Assembly: GCA_938075565.1 (NCBI GenBank)
Contig: CALJGU010000010.1
Span: 1 to 63,239 of the forward strand
From: an uncultured Opitutales bacterium
GTDB taxonomy: Bacteria > Verrucomicrobiota > Verrucomicrobiia > Opitutales > UBA2995
Length of the DNA: 63,239 bases
Reading direction: 5' to 3'
The notes beneath the pieces are model-generated. The model made no database searches. It saw only the letters and a list, made by a program, of their open reading frames with translations, and was not told the DNA's origin. Numbering within the stretch: position 1 is the stretch's first letter; each line of letters opens with the position of its first letter. Positions 55,549-63,239 of the stretch are shown here, in pieces. The translations under genes and the position numbers were made by a program.

Positions 55549-57117
55549 ATGAGATTCATAAAAATAATTCCGTTCCTTCTCTTCATGTCCTTGCCTGTGG
55601 TTCTTTCAGCTGCGGATCAACCTCGCGTCCTCCTGATCGGTGATTCGATATCCATTGGATACACTCCCTATGTTCAGGAGATGTTTAAAGGTAGGGCGGA
55701 TGTGCAGCGCATCAAAGGCAATGGACAGCATACTGCTACCGGGTTGGCAAAGATCGATGAATGGCTAGGCGATGGTGACTGGGATGTCATTCACTTCAAC
55801 TGGGGGCTGTGGGACCTGTGCTACCGTCATCCGGAGAGTAACAACCAAGGCAATCGTGACAAAGAGCGAGGCACGCTCACGCATACACTGGATGTCTATG
55901 AATCGAATTTGGAGAAACTGGTTGCGCGGTTGAAGAAAACCGATGCTAAATTGATTTGGGCCAACACTTCGTTTGTTCCTGAGGGAGAAGCCGGTCGGAT
56001 TTTAGGAGATGAACTCAACTACAATGAAGCTGCGGCTCGTGTCATGGCGCGCCATGGAATCCCAACCAACGATCTGCGTTCACTCTCTGCTTCCTTTGAT
56101 GCCAGTCTGTTTCGCGGGCCTGGCGATGTGCATTACGTGGAGGAAGGCTCTCGACGAATGGGTATTCAAGTAGCAAATACAATCGAAACTATGCTTCCAG
56201 AAACCATTTTTAAGGTGGGGCTCATTGGCCTCGATACCTCTCACGTGACGGCCTTCACCGGTCGCTTTAATGAAACAGATAATCCTAAGCATGTGCCAGG
56301 TGCGCGAGTAACCGCGGCCTTCAAAGGAGGCAGTCCCGATATCGCCAGTAGTGCTGATCGTATAGACGGCTTTACCAAGACGCTCACCGAAAAATACGGT
56401 GTGAAGCTATACGACTCGATCGAAGAAATGTGTAAGCATGTCGACGTAGTGATGCTGGAGAGTGTGGATGGACGTCCGCACCTGGAGCAGGTCATCCCGG
56501 TATTTGAAGCAGGCTTACCCGTATTCATCGACAAGCCGATTGCCGGGTCGCTCAAAGATGCGATCGAAATCTATAAGCTTTCGAAGAAGCACGGAGTCCC
56601 TTGCTGGAGTTCTTCTTCCTTACGTTATTACCCAGGTGTGGTCGAAGTAGCCGAAGCCGAGAAGGGTGAGCTCAAAGGCGCAATGTCCTATGGTCCTGCA
56701 ACACTCGAACCCACGCACCCTGATTTCTTCTGGTATGGTATTCATCCAACAGAATCGCTCTTCACTGTGATGGGACCAGGAGTGAAATCTGTCACCCGAA
56801 CGTTTACACCCGACAACGATGTTATCACTGGCACTTGGGAGGATGGAAAAGTCGGAGTCGTCTATGGCATTCGAAATTCCAAGCGTGACTACAAGGTGAC
56901 CGCCTTTGGCACGGACAAGATCGTCGAGCAAACCCAGGGCGGCGACTACACGCCTATGCTGCGTGAAGTCGTTCAATTTTTCCGTACTGGAAATGCCCCC
57001 GTTCCCTTGGAAGAGACCATAGAGATCTACGCCTTCATGGAAGCGGCCGATGTGAGCAAACGCCGAGGCGGAGTTCCTGTTTCAATAGACGAACTTTTGA
57101 ATAAGAATGGATGGTAA
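55549..57117 (+). CDS. Fusion of SGNH hydrolase and Gfo/Idh/MocA oxidoreductase
   Basis: A 522-residue exported protein. After a signal peptide (RFIKIIPFLLFMSLPVVLSA), residues 26-210 are a SGNH/GDSL esterase: VLLIGDSISIGY (block I, Ser33), GNGQHTA, FNWGLWDLCYRH, and the catalytic Asp-His in GDVHYVEEG. Residues from about 213 are a Gfo/Idh/MocA domain: FKVGLIGLDTSHVTAFTGRF, DVVMLESVDGRPHLEQVIPVFEAGLPVFIDKP (in pieces). So one chain could deacylate and oxidise a sugar. I do not recall this fusion as standard. It starts at the ATG at 55549 and is divergent from another exported oxidoreductase. Confidence 0.82.
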   Translation: MRFIKIIPFLLFMSLPVVLSAADQPRVLLIGDSISIGYTPYVQEMFKGRADVQRIKGNGQHTATGLAKIDEWLGDGDWDVIHFNWGLWDLCYRHPESNNQGNRDKERGTLTHTLDVYESNLEKLVARLKKTDAKLIWANTSFVPEGEAGRILGDELNYNEAAARVMARHGIPTNDLRSLSASFDASLFRGPGDVHYVEEGSRRMGIQVANTIETMLPETIFKVGLIGLDTSHVTAFTGRFNETDNPKHVPGARVTAAFKGGSPDIASSADRIDGFTKTLTEKYGVKLYDSIEEMCKHVDVVMLESVDGRPHLEQVIPVFEAGLPVFIDKPIAGSLKDAIEIYKLSKKHGVPCWSSSSLRYYPGVVEVAEAEKGELKGAMSYGPATLEPTHPDFFWYGIHPTESLFTVMGPGVKSVTRTFTPDNDVITGTWEDGKVGVVYGIRNSKRDYKVTAFGTDKIVEQTQGGDYTPMLREVVQFFRTGNAPVPLEETIEIYAFMEAADVSKRRGGVPVSIDELLNKNGW

Positions 57118-57182
57118 CCATCTTAGATGACAATGACTCTTGATACAGTTTGAAGAAAAGTTTCCAAGCCACAGATTGATCC

Positions 57183-57614
57183 ATGCTAACCTGCAAGAAA
57201 ACCTACACCGATATTCCGTTCGCACATCGTCAGCATTCACATGACGGGCACTGCGCGTTTATTCACGGTCACAATTGGAGCATCAGTTTGACTTTCGCCT
57301 GCACCGAGACGGACGAGAATGGGTTCGTCATCGACTTCGGGAAACTGGAGTTCATAAAGTCCTGGATCAGCGTCCACTTGGATCATGCCTGTGTATTCAA
57401 CACAGATGATCCACAACGCGAAGCCTTGGTGAATGCGGCTGAGTCTTGCTGGAAACCCTATGTGGTCGACAATTGTTCCTGTGAAGGACTAGCGCAGCAC
57501 CTATTTGAGCTTTTCAATGCTATGATTCAGGAGCGAACGGATAAACGTGTATCGATCGTCGAAGTTGAGATTCGGGAAGATTCGAAGAATTCAGCCTCTT
57601 ATTTGGCGGAGTGA
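57183..57614 (+). CDS. queD: 6-carboxy-tetrahydropterin synthase (QueD/PTPS family)
   Basis: A 143-residue T-fold enzyme. The zinc-binding histidines and the active-site Cys are in [40 protein letters not shown] and the C-terminal Glu region [12 protein letters not shown] complete the site. QueD makes 6-carboxytetrahydropterin for queuosine, from the GTP cyclohydrolase product. The insertion RQHSHDGHC is slightly unusual in length. No other que genes are nearby. It is convergent with the TauD-like gene, with one base between the stop codons. Confidence 0.9.
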   Translation: MLTCKKTYTDIPFAHRQHSHDGHCAFIHGHNWSISLTFACTETDENGFVIDFGKLEFIKSWISVHLDHACVFNTDDPQREALVNAAESCWKPYVVDNCSCEGLAQHLFELFNAMIQERTDKRVSIVEVEIREDSKNSASYLAE

Positions 57615-57615
57615 T

Positions 57616-58521
57616 TTAACCTACCTTAAATCCGCCACGAGCCTCACCGGCTTTAACGGCACCAAAGTTTGCTATGAATCTAGGGTCTAGTGGGCGGCTA
57701 TTTGGCATACTTAACCAAGCCCGAAACAAACATCGTTTTTCTTCCGGATCGGCGTGATCTACAAAGGCAGCACGCCGATGTAAGGTTACCCAGTTGTTGA
57801 GGAGTAGTACGTCTCCGGGCTCCTGACGAAAATGATAGGCCATCTTCGGTTCCTCGGCAACGGCCTCGAGAAAATCCATGGCTTCGATTTGCTTGGAACT
57901 GAGGTCGGGTAGTTCTGGATCTGAATGAGCTCGATTAATAAGCACTCGCAAAAAACTGCAGGCGAAGTGACCTTCCTGAAATGAGAAGATCGGCTGCTCA
58001 CAAAATGTCTGTTTGTTTCCGAGATCGACCGTGTGTCGTTTATAGACAAACGAGTCCATGAGCACTTTCAGTAGGTCAGGTCGTCGTTGTGCGATCTCAT
58101 TGTATAGGTGCATAGAGCTTATGAGCTCATTCTCTCCGCCGGACTGAGCCTGCTTCCAGCAAAGAAACCCAATGACATCACAACGGTCTGTATGAAAGGA
58201 TAGTTTCCTGTTAGTATTTGGACCTCGGGTACGTGGGTCGTCTTTCCCGAAACCCGCATCGCTTACATCAAAGAGAGTATCGCCCGATTCATTTTGTGAC
58301 AGTAGAGTCCCCAGCCCTGAACACCATTCTCGGAAACTTTCACGAGCATGATCCTTGTCGAGTTGATCTAAAGGAAATCCGCGCAGAAGTACCACACCCG
58401 GACCTTCTTCCAGCCGCTTCTGGATTTCGTTTTCTGACAGTTCTCCACAAATAGCCTCCCAATCTGAAGATGTCTCCAGTTCTGACCCTTTCCAGGCTCC
58501 TGGATGTTTGATCGTTTCCAT
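57616..58521 (-). CDS. TauD/TfdA-family Fe(II)/2-oxoglutarate dioxygenase
   Basis: A 301-residue cytosolic oxygenase. The facial-triad HxD is LSFHTDRCD; the distal His is in LLLNNWVTLHRRAAF and the 2-oxoglutarate Arg in RCLFRAWLSMP. RLEEGPGVVLLRGFPLDQLD near the N-terminus is the usual family start. Members hydroxylate taurine, other sulfonates or amino acids, and the substrate cannot be told here. A decayed copy of part of a paralogue lies about 2.6 kb away at 60998-61060. Confidence 0.88.
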   Translation of the reverse strand: METIKHPGAWKGSELETSSDWEAICGELSENEIQKRLEEGPGVVLLRGFPLDQLDKDHARESFREWCSGLGTLLSQNESGDTLFDVSDAGFGKDDPRTRGPNTNRKLSFHTDRCDVIGFLCWKQAQSGGENELISSMHLYNEIAQRRPDLLKVLMDSFVYKRHTVDLGNKQTFCEQPIFSFQEGHFACSFLRVLINRAHSDPELPDLSSKQIEAMDFLEAVAEEPKMAYHFRQEPGDVLLLNNWVTLHRRAAFVDHADPEEKRCLFRAWLSMPNSRPLDPRFIANFGAVKAGEARGGFKVG

Positions 58522-58640
58522 TGCTACCTTCTCTGCCTCTTTGGAGCTCTTCGCGAGACTTTATTCCAAAGGGTAGACCAATAGATTTACCGAAACCATC
58601 GAGTGGAAGATGAGAACAAGTGCTGGTTTAAAGCATTTCT

Positions 58641-60791
58641 TTAACCTCGAAACCTAAGGTAGGCCAGAAACAGTTTCCTAAAGGAGGGGCTGCTGCGTAC
58701 GTATTCTTTGAGTATATTTGCGAGAGAATAAGCCCAGCGAATTGGAAAGATAGATATCGCCATTGAATCTGCACCCCAAGTCGAAATGGGTGTCGGCTTT
58801 TGCCTTTTAAGTATCGCTCTTAGAATAGTAAATAAATGACCGAAATTAACGGGTGTAGCCATGGGCAGGTCACTTACTTCATCTCGATTGATTGTGATAT
58901 GGGCACGGGCCTCGCTTCCACTTGGAGATTTTAGAAAGTGAATAAAGTTTTCAAGTGCGACTGACTTGAATGAGTCTGAGCTTATTCGATCGAGATTCCA
59001 GAGTCTAAACTCTCGAGCATATAATTGCAGTGAATCGTTAAATTGATTGCGCAATGACTCCACTTTAGGATCTTGTGTTGAATTATTGAATACGGGCCAG
59101 ACTTCGCCCTCTCGCTCTACATACTCCTTCACGGTTCCATGGTCCGCGAAACAGAAGAAATCTTCGATCACTCCAGTGCATTTGTTAAGGTAGCGGGTGT
59201 TTCTTGATTCTAGTTGAGGAGATTCTTGCTGAAGGTAGCGTGCACGGTAGTACTCGGCTTTGGACACATTCCATCGGTTGTCCAAAATTCCCAGATGGTA
59301 GGCATGAAGCTCTATTTTGGGATCTAGGTCTGTTAGTAGCCTACGGATCATGCTTTGGAGATTGAGGCACCATCCCACATCGACTTTGGCAAACTTACCT
59401 TCCGCAAATAGTTTCTTTCTTTCGGCGTAGCGTTTGAAAAGCTGCCGGTTCCGGTCAGCGTTTTGTAATACTAGTTTAGAGATTTTTGGCTGCTGTAAGG
59501 TATCGAAAAATGCTTGGAACTCCTCAGTTGAAAGTGGACTACCATCTAGGTCGGGACCTGCATAACCGGATTCCTTAAGAAGTTTGTAGGCTTCTTCACA
59601 ATTTTCAAACCCGAGTCGTTGCAGCAGGGTGGTTAAGCGGTTGTCAGATCCTGAAACAATTTCATCAATACTTTTGCGGTCGATCGAGGAAAGTAATGGT
59701 AGGAAGAGTGCCCGTCTTGCTATTTCGAGGTATATCAGTTCAAGGGAATCATCTGGATCTACTAGTTCCTGGGCAATTCGGTAAAACGCCTGCCCATCAC
59801 GTGATAAGAAGTAGAGACGCTTTATCCCTTCTCGGCGAGCTTCCTGAATGACCCAGTTTACAAAGTCTGTGAATAAGGGAGCTACGCTGGAGGCAGCCAC
59901 ATCGTGTAAAGAGCCACCGTGGGCAAACTCACCGGGATTATTTGCCAAACGAACACTCCTTGAAATACCGGTGTAAAGTGAACGAAGTTCTGGGTCAGCA
60001 TCCAAGCGATCCTGAGCAGTGCGTTCGAAATGGTTGGAGTCGCTTTCACTGTAATGTGTGGCTTGTATTCCAAGCTTACGGGCCGCCTTGAAATCAGAAT
60101 CGAAGTTGTCACCTGTGTGGTGGAGGTTTTGTGCTTCGATCTTTTCCTATTCAAGGACGTGTTTGAATAGGTTTCCTGACCATTTTATGAGTCCTACTTT
60201 GCTGGATACATAAAGTTTGTCCGCCGGATCCCAGAAACCTAGTTTTTCAAGCATCTGACGAACCGTCTCTTCAGGTAGGTAAATGTCGGAGATAAATAGA
60301 ATCCTGTGGGATTTGCGGAGTTCTCTTACTTGGTTAAGAGTAGTCAATATGGGGCGAACACACTCAAGTTCCAGCTCGAGTTCCGCCTGCATCATAGTTG
60401 CAGCGTCAATGTCCCATTCCGACAAGCTCTCCATGTGCCTGTAGATCTTTCCAAGGTCGATTTCCTCAAGTCCCTTTCTGTGGTTCTCTCGCACACGACT
60501 TTCAGTTTTAATTCTGTATCTTGCTAGTTCGGATATGATTTCGCGGTAATGACCGTGGGGTTTCTCTTTCAGTACTCGTTTTGCTAATTCGAAAAATAGG
60601 CCAGTTGACTGTGCAAAAACCCGTGTCAGGCAGGTATCAAATACGTCAAATGAGCAAACCGCCTCTGAGGTTTTCAGTTCTTTCGTTGGATGCTCCAGGA
60701 CATGTGAGTTGGATGTGTGCTCTTCCTCTTTTGGTTTTCGTACATCCGAAGAGGCGGAAGTATTCGAAAGAGAAGAGGAAATTGGAGGCAT
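58641..60791 (-). pseudogene. COG5610-type HAD hydrolase gene split by an in-frame TAG
   Basis: Read through TAG at 60147-60149, this is one 717-codon frame. The first part has HAD motif I (SFDVFDTCLTR), motif II (FISDIYLP) and the motif III lysine (GLIKWSGN). The stop follows at once, and motif IV (HTGDNFDSDFKAARKLGI) lies after it, so neither half has a complete active site. The second half has the conserved region NWVIQEARREGIKRLYFLSRDGQ. COG5610-type proteins are often encoded near capsule or surface-polysaccharide genes. The remaining 3' ORF alone (58641-60005) is 454 codons. Confidence 0.75.
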
Positions 60792-61368
60792 AGATTTAGA
60801 GGAGTTGATGGTTTATCGGTGTAGATTCCGATATCCTGAATAAGCAGAAATTAGGACATGGATTCCTCTTTGAAGAGTAAGTGCACAGTTCATGCTTTGT
60901 TGGCGTTTACGTTTAGTTTCTCCTTAGTTTACAATTTTTTGGTCTGCTTCGTTGTTACGAATTCCAGTCCATAGAAAAGTATATGCTTGGAGCATTATCG
61001 AGTTGGTCTAATTGAATTCTGCCCAGAAGTAATACGCCCGGACCTTCTTCCAGTCGAATCTAAGTCCAGTGAATAGATCGTAGCACAGGTTGAAACTCTC
61101 CTTCTCAGAAAATATGGATAATTTTGCCACCTTCGGTTTGGAATCTTAGGACGGGACCTAGAGCCGCCCGACTAATGTGTGTGTGCTTAGAATCCAGTGC
61201 CAACGGACCTTTTATTGACGTGATGAATTCCGTTAATCGAAAGCATTATTATCTTTCACTGTATTAATGAGGTTGAATCTACCTCAGGTAGTACAGGTGG
61301 CATATCAAGTGCTAAATCAAGGAAGTCCCAAATGGGAATTACTGAAATTAAATACTGAAAACGAAATT
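60792..61368. other. Intergenic region between HAD gene and porin
   Basis: 577 bp with one recognisable item, the TauD-like remnant at 60998-61060. The remainder should hold promoters for the HAD gene and the porin; no tRNA, repeat or intact ORF with coding character was seen. An in-frame start at 61267 ahead of the porin is not used. Confidence 0.5.
60998..61060 (-). pseudogene. Remnant of a TauD/TfdA-family gene
   Basis: About 58 bp align without gaps to 58359-58416 of the intact TauD-like gene, with about 10 mismatches. On the minus strand it still reads RLEEGPGVLLLGRIQLDQL, against RLEEGPGVVLLRGFPLDQL in the intact protein. Flanking sequence has decayed beyond recognition. It is probably the last trace of a paralogous or duplicated gene. 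The mismatch level suggests it is not a recent copy. Confidence 0.65.
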
Positions 61369-62298
61369 ATGAATCACTTGATAACAACACCTTCCAATAC
61401 CTTTCAAAAGGGGAAGCTTCTTATGCTGTTTGCATGTTCCGCTTTCATAGGCGGAAACCTAAAAGCCGAGATAAATATAGCAGAGGACCTTAGCCTATAT
61501 GGTTATATAGACATGGCTTACACAGACATGGATACAGCTTCAGGGTCGGAGACCTCTGTCGCTGAGTATGAGTTTGGCCTTAACTTTACACCGGAAGAAA
61601 GTGACTGGTCAGCGGTAGCTGAAATCAGTTTCGATGGTACGGACGCACGTTTTGAAACGGCCACCATCACATTTGCCGCTAGTGAAGAACTGTCTTTTTC
61701 TGCGGGTAATATTCTCAGCTACCAAGGTTTCGAAACCTTTGATGCAACGGGCCTCTACCAGTTTAGTTACTCTGGCCCCAGCGTACTCTACTCAGCAGGT
61801 TATGCTGTCGGTGCGTCCATGGACTATGTTACAGACGACTTTGCTGTTGGGATATGGCTAGGCGATACGGATTCCGACGTGAGTTCAGAATTCCTCTTAG
61901 CTTACACAGGAGTGGAAGGTCTAACTGCGAAGTTCATCTATGCAGATGATCCTGGATATGAAACCATCAACTTCTGGGCGAGCTATGAAACTGGAGACCT
62001 GACTCTTGCAACAGAATATGTCGATACGGACTACGCAGGCTTTGGTGATAACGCAGGGTTCACAAACATAAGTGAACTGGAATCGATGATGTTTTTGGCT
62101 TATTACTCGTTTGGTAGTGCAGGACTCACCGGTCGCTATACCGATGCTGAAACAGATATGGGAGATTATCAAAAGGTCACCATCTCTCCCAGTTTCACAT
62201 TCTCAGATAATGTCTTAGGATTGCTTGAAGTAAGTTTTGTAGATGACGGCGACACGGACCCAACTGAGTTCGCCGCAGAGATCATCTTCACCTTTTAG
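61369..62298 (+). CDS. Outer-membrane porin
   Basis: A 309-residue protein from the ATG at 61369. The signal peptide ends AFIGGNLKA. The body shows alternating short strands with glycine, aromatic residues and many aspartates (LYGYIDMAYTDMD, EYEFGLNFTPEESDWSAVAEISF, LATEYVDTDYAGFGDNAGF) and ends with a strand closing in Phe (FAAEIIFTF), the usual barrel C-terminus. It resembles TorF/Gram-negative porins with acidic pores. The BamE-like gene and urtA follow, so it may admit urea or related small solutes. Confidence 0.8.
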   Translation: MNHLITTPSNTFQKGKLLMLFACSAFIGGNLKAEINIAEDLSLYGYIDMAYTDMDTASGSETSVAEYEFGLNFTPEESDWSAVAEISFDGTDARFETATITFAASEELSFSAGNILSYQGFETFDATGLYQFSYSGPSVLYSAGYAVGASMDYVTDDFAVGIWLGDTDSDVSSEFLLAYTGVEGLTAKFIYADDPGYETINFWASYETGDLTLATEYVDTDYAGFGDNAGFTNISELESMMFLAYYSFGSAGLTGRYTDAETDMGDYQKVTISPSFTFSDNVLGLLEVSFVDDGDTDPTEFAAEIIFTF

Positions 62299-62317
62299 TC
62301 GGCCTACTTAATTTTGG

Positions 62318-62349
62318 GGCCCCTGGCCCTGAGCGGGCTGGGGGCCTTT
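62318..62349 (+). terminator. Rho-independent terminator after the porin gene
   Basis: A 12-bp GC-rich stem (62318-62329 with 62335-62346, two G-U pairs) closes a 5-base loop and is followed by TTTCT. It lies 20 bp after the porin stop. The T run is short, so some readthrough into the next gene is possible. Confidence 0.7.
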
Positions 62350-62364
62350 CTAACACTTAATCCA

Positions 62365-62856
62365 ATGAGCAGTTACCTGACAGCAAGAACCACCGTTCTT
62401 TGTATCGCCTTTGTAATGGCATTTTCACTTCAGCTTAGAGCTTCAGATTCGCCAAGCAAAGCGGAATTTGAAGCGCTCCAGGCAAGAGTGGAAAAGTTGG
62501 AAGCTACACTTGCTTACCTGCAGCTAGGCATAGAATCAGAAGCAAGCAACCAACTGGCCCCTGAGACAAAAAAATCTCTGTTAGATAATGTCCTAACGGT
62601 CATTCACAAAAGGGAAGACAACATCAACTACCCATGGATGGATTCACAATTATGGACGAATCTAAAACCTGGGTTAAGCACCGAGGCGGTGATCTCTCTA
62701 CTAGGTCAACCCACTTTGAATGAACCTTCTCTTCACAAGCGAATCGACACTGTTTTCACCTATAAAGGAAAGCAAGTATCGACAGGAGATAAAATAACCG
62801 GGGTTGTCCGTTTTTACAGAGACAAAATTACCGATATCGAGCCACCAAAAATATAA
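62365..62856 (+). CDS. Secreted protein with coiled coil and BamE/SmpA-like domain
   Basis: 163 residues from the ATG at 62365 (an in-frame TTG farther upstream lies in the terminator). A signal peptide (VLCIAFVMAFSLQLRA) is followed by a short coiled coil (AEFEALQARVEKLEATLAYLQ). The C-terminal part, LKPGLSTEAVISLLGQPTLNEPS then VFTYKGKQVSTGDKITGVVRFY, has the SmpA/OmlA pattern of a helix ending in LLGQP followed by strands. In BamE this domain supports outer-membrane protein assembly. Placed between porin and urtA, it may assist the porin; that is inference. Confidence 0.6.
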   Translation: MSSYLTARTTVLCIAFVMAFSLQLRASDSPSKAEFEALQARVEKLEATLAYLQLGIESEASNQLAPETKKSLLDNVLTVIHKREDNINYPWMDSQLWTNLKPGLSTEAVISLLGQPTLNEPSLHKRIDTVFTYKGKQVSTGDKITGVVRFYRDKITDIEPPKI

Positions 62857-62972
62857 ATCAACCAAAACTATATAAAAATCGATGCTACATTTTCACAGCA
62901 CCACACTTGGGCGAAGGTAGCTCAAAACTGAATTAGGTTAGGCAAAGTTTAACCGTAAGAATCATCAATAAT

Positions 62973-63239
62973 ATGAAAATTAAACTATTCAATTTCGCGA
63001 AAATACTATCCTTGATCGGATTGCTAACAGTATCAACCAACGCTAACAGTCACAAATCGGAAACGGTTAAAGTTGGGATCCTTCATTCACTGAGTGGGAC
63101 CATGGCCATCTCGGAAACTTCTCTTCGAGACATACTTCTCTTCACCTTTGATGAGATAAACGCTTCCGGGGGAGTCATGGGAAAAATGATTGAACCTGTC
63201 GTTGCTGATGGTGCATCTGACTGGCCACTGTTTGCTGAG
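62973..63239 (+). CDS. urtA: Urea ABC transporter substrate-binding protein, 5' part
   Basis: The ATG at 62973 opens a frame of 89 codons that runs off the window end. After a signal peptide ([19 protein letters not shown]) the protein reads [43 protein letters not shown] and SDWPLFAE, which is typical of UrtA of the urea ABC transporter (periplasmic binding). urtBCDE and urease are expected downstream. A porin and a BamE-like protein lie upstream on the same strand. Confidence 0.92.
   Translation, partial: MKIKLFNFAKILSLIGLLTVSTNANSHKSETVKVGILHSLSGTMAISETSLRDILLFTFDEINASGGVMGKMIEPVVADGASDWPLFAE

Noticed and set aside
62314-62364. TTG start adding 17 residues to the BamE-like protein
   Set aside because: Those bases form the porin terminator stem, and the ATG at 62365 gives a proper signal peptide.
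1-63239. Genome-wide recoding of TAG
   Set aside because: TAG ends several intact genes here (dnaX, sulfatase 1, porin, the DUF805-like gene), so it works as a normal stop.
1-63239. CRISPR arrays, tRNA or rRNA genes, prophage or insertion sequences
   Set aside because: No regularly spaced repeats, no tRNA-like T-arm in the gaps, and no transposase, integrase or phage structural gene was seen.

Overview
The window looks like chromosomal DNA of a heterotrophic, probably marine Gram-negative bacterium of the PVC superphylum, most likely Verrucomicrobiota (Opitutae-like). The evidence is PVC-type cytochrome/DUF1549-DUF1553/DUF1501 gene pairs, several secreted formylglycine sulfatases, PEP-CTERM proteins, a long chlamydia-like GlyA, an LpxR-like outer-membrane protein and a porin. 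The placement is inferred from gene content; no rRNA or tRNA gene was seen.

Layout. 1-2.4 kb: 3' part of a transaldolase, then sufS-sufU behind a Fur-like palindrome. 2.5-6.9 kb: a pantothenate/CoA cluster (panB-panC-coaBC-coaX, then panD) with overlapping genes and a 29-codon ORF coupled to panB. panD lies between two copies of a structured repeat of about 220 bp, the second of which leads into asnS. 8.5-18.6 kb: mixed genes (DUF805-like protein, a kinase-like protein, a LysA-type decarboxylase, two glycosyltransferases, a DEAD-box helicase, an LpxR-like protein, a membrane-anchored protein with an HxxW/AHE motif) and a REPIN-like inverted repeat. 18.7-21.5 kb: three consecutive PEP-CTERM genes, all broken. 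21.5-27 kb: membrane pyrophosphatase, then xylA-xylB. 27.2-30.3 kb: a membrane/coiled-coil/pentapeptide-repeat gene split by a frameshift and an amber codon. 30.4-42.1 kb: housekeeping genes (glyA, dgt, a GlcD-like oxidase, two TonB-like proteins, leuA with a leucine-rich leader peptide, mscS, SRP RNA, dnaX with a poly-A slippage site). 42.5-57.1 kb: a sulfatase/cytochrome catabolic island. 57.2-63.2 kb: queD, a TauD-like dioxygenase and a decayed fragment of a paralogue, a COG5610-type HAD gene cut by an amber codon, a porin, a BamE-like protein and the start of urtA.

How the genes fit together. The pan/coa cluster makes pantothenate and takes it to 4'-phosphopantetheine; only panE, coaD and coaE are not here. 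XylA and XylB feed xylulose-5-phosphate into the pentose phosphate pathway, to which the transaldolase also belongs. The catabolic island encodes exported sulfatases, DUF1501 and cytochrome-linked dehydrogenase modules and exported Gfo/Idh/MocA oxidoreductases, which suggests use of sulfated, modified polysaccharides or sugars. The strongest regulatory signals are the leuA leader peptide and the dnaX A10 tract. The most unusual structural features are the panD-flanking repeats, the cluster of broken accessory genes, and two multidomain fusions: ceramidase-like/PVC dehydrogenase/cytochrome, and SGNH hydrolase/Gfo-Idh-MocA.
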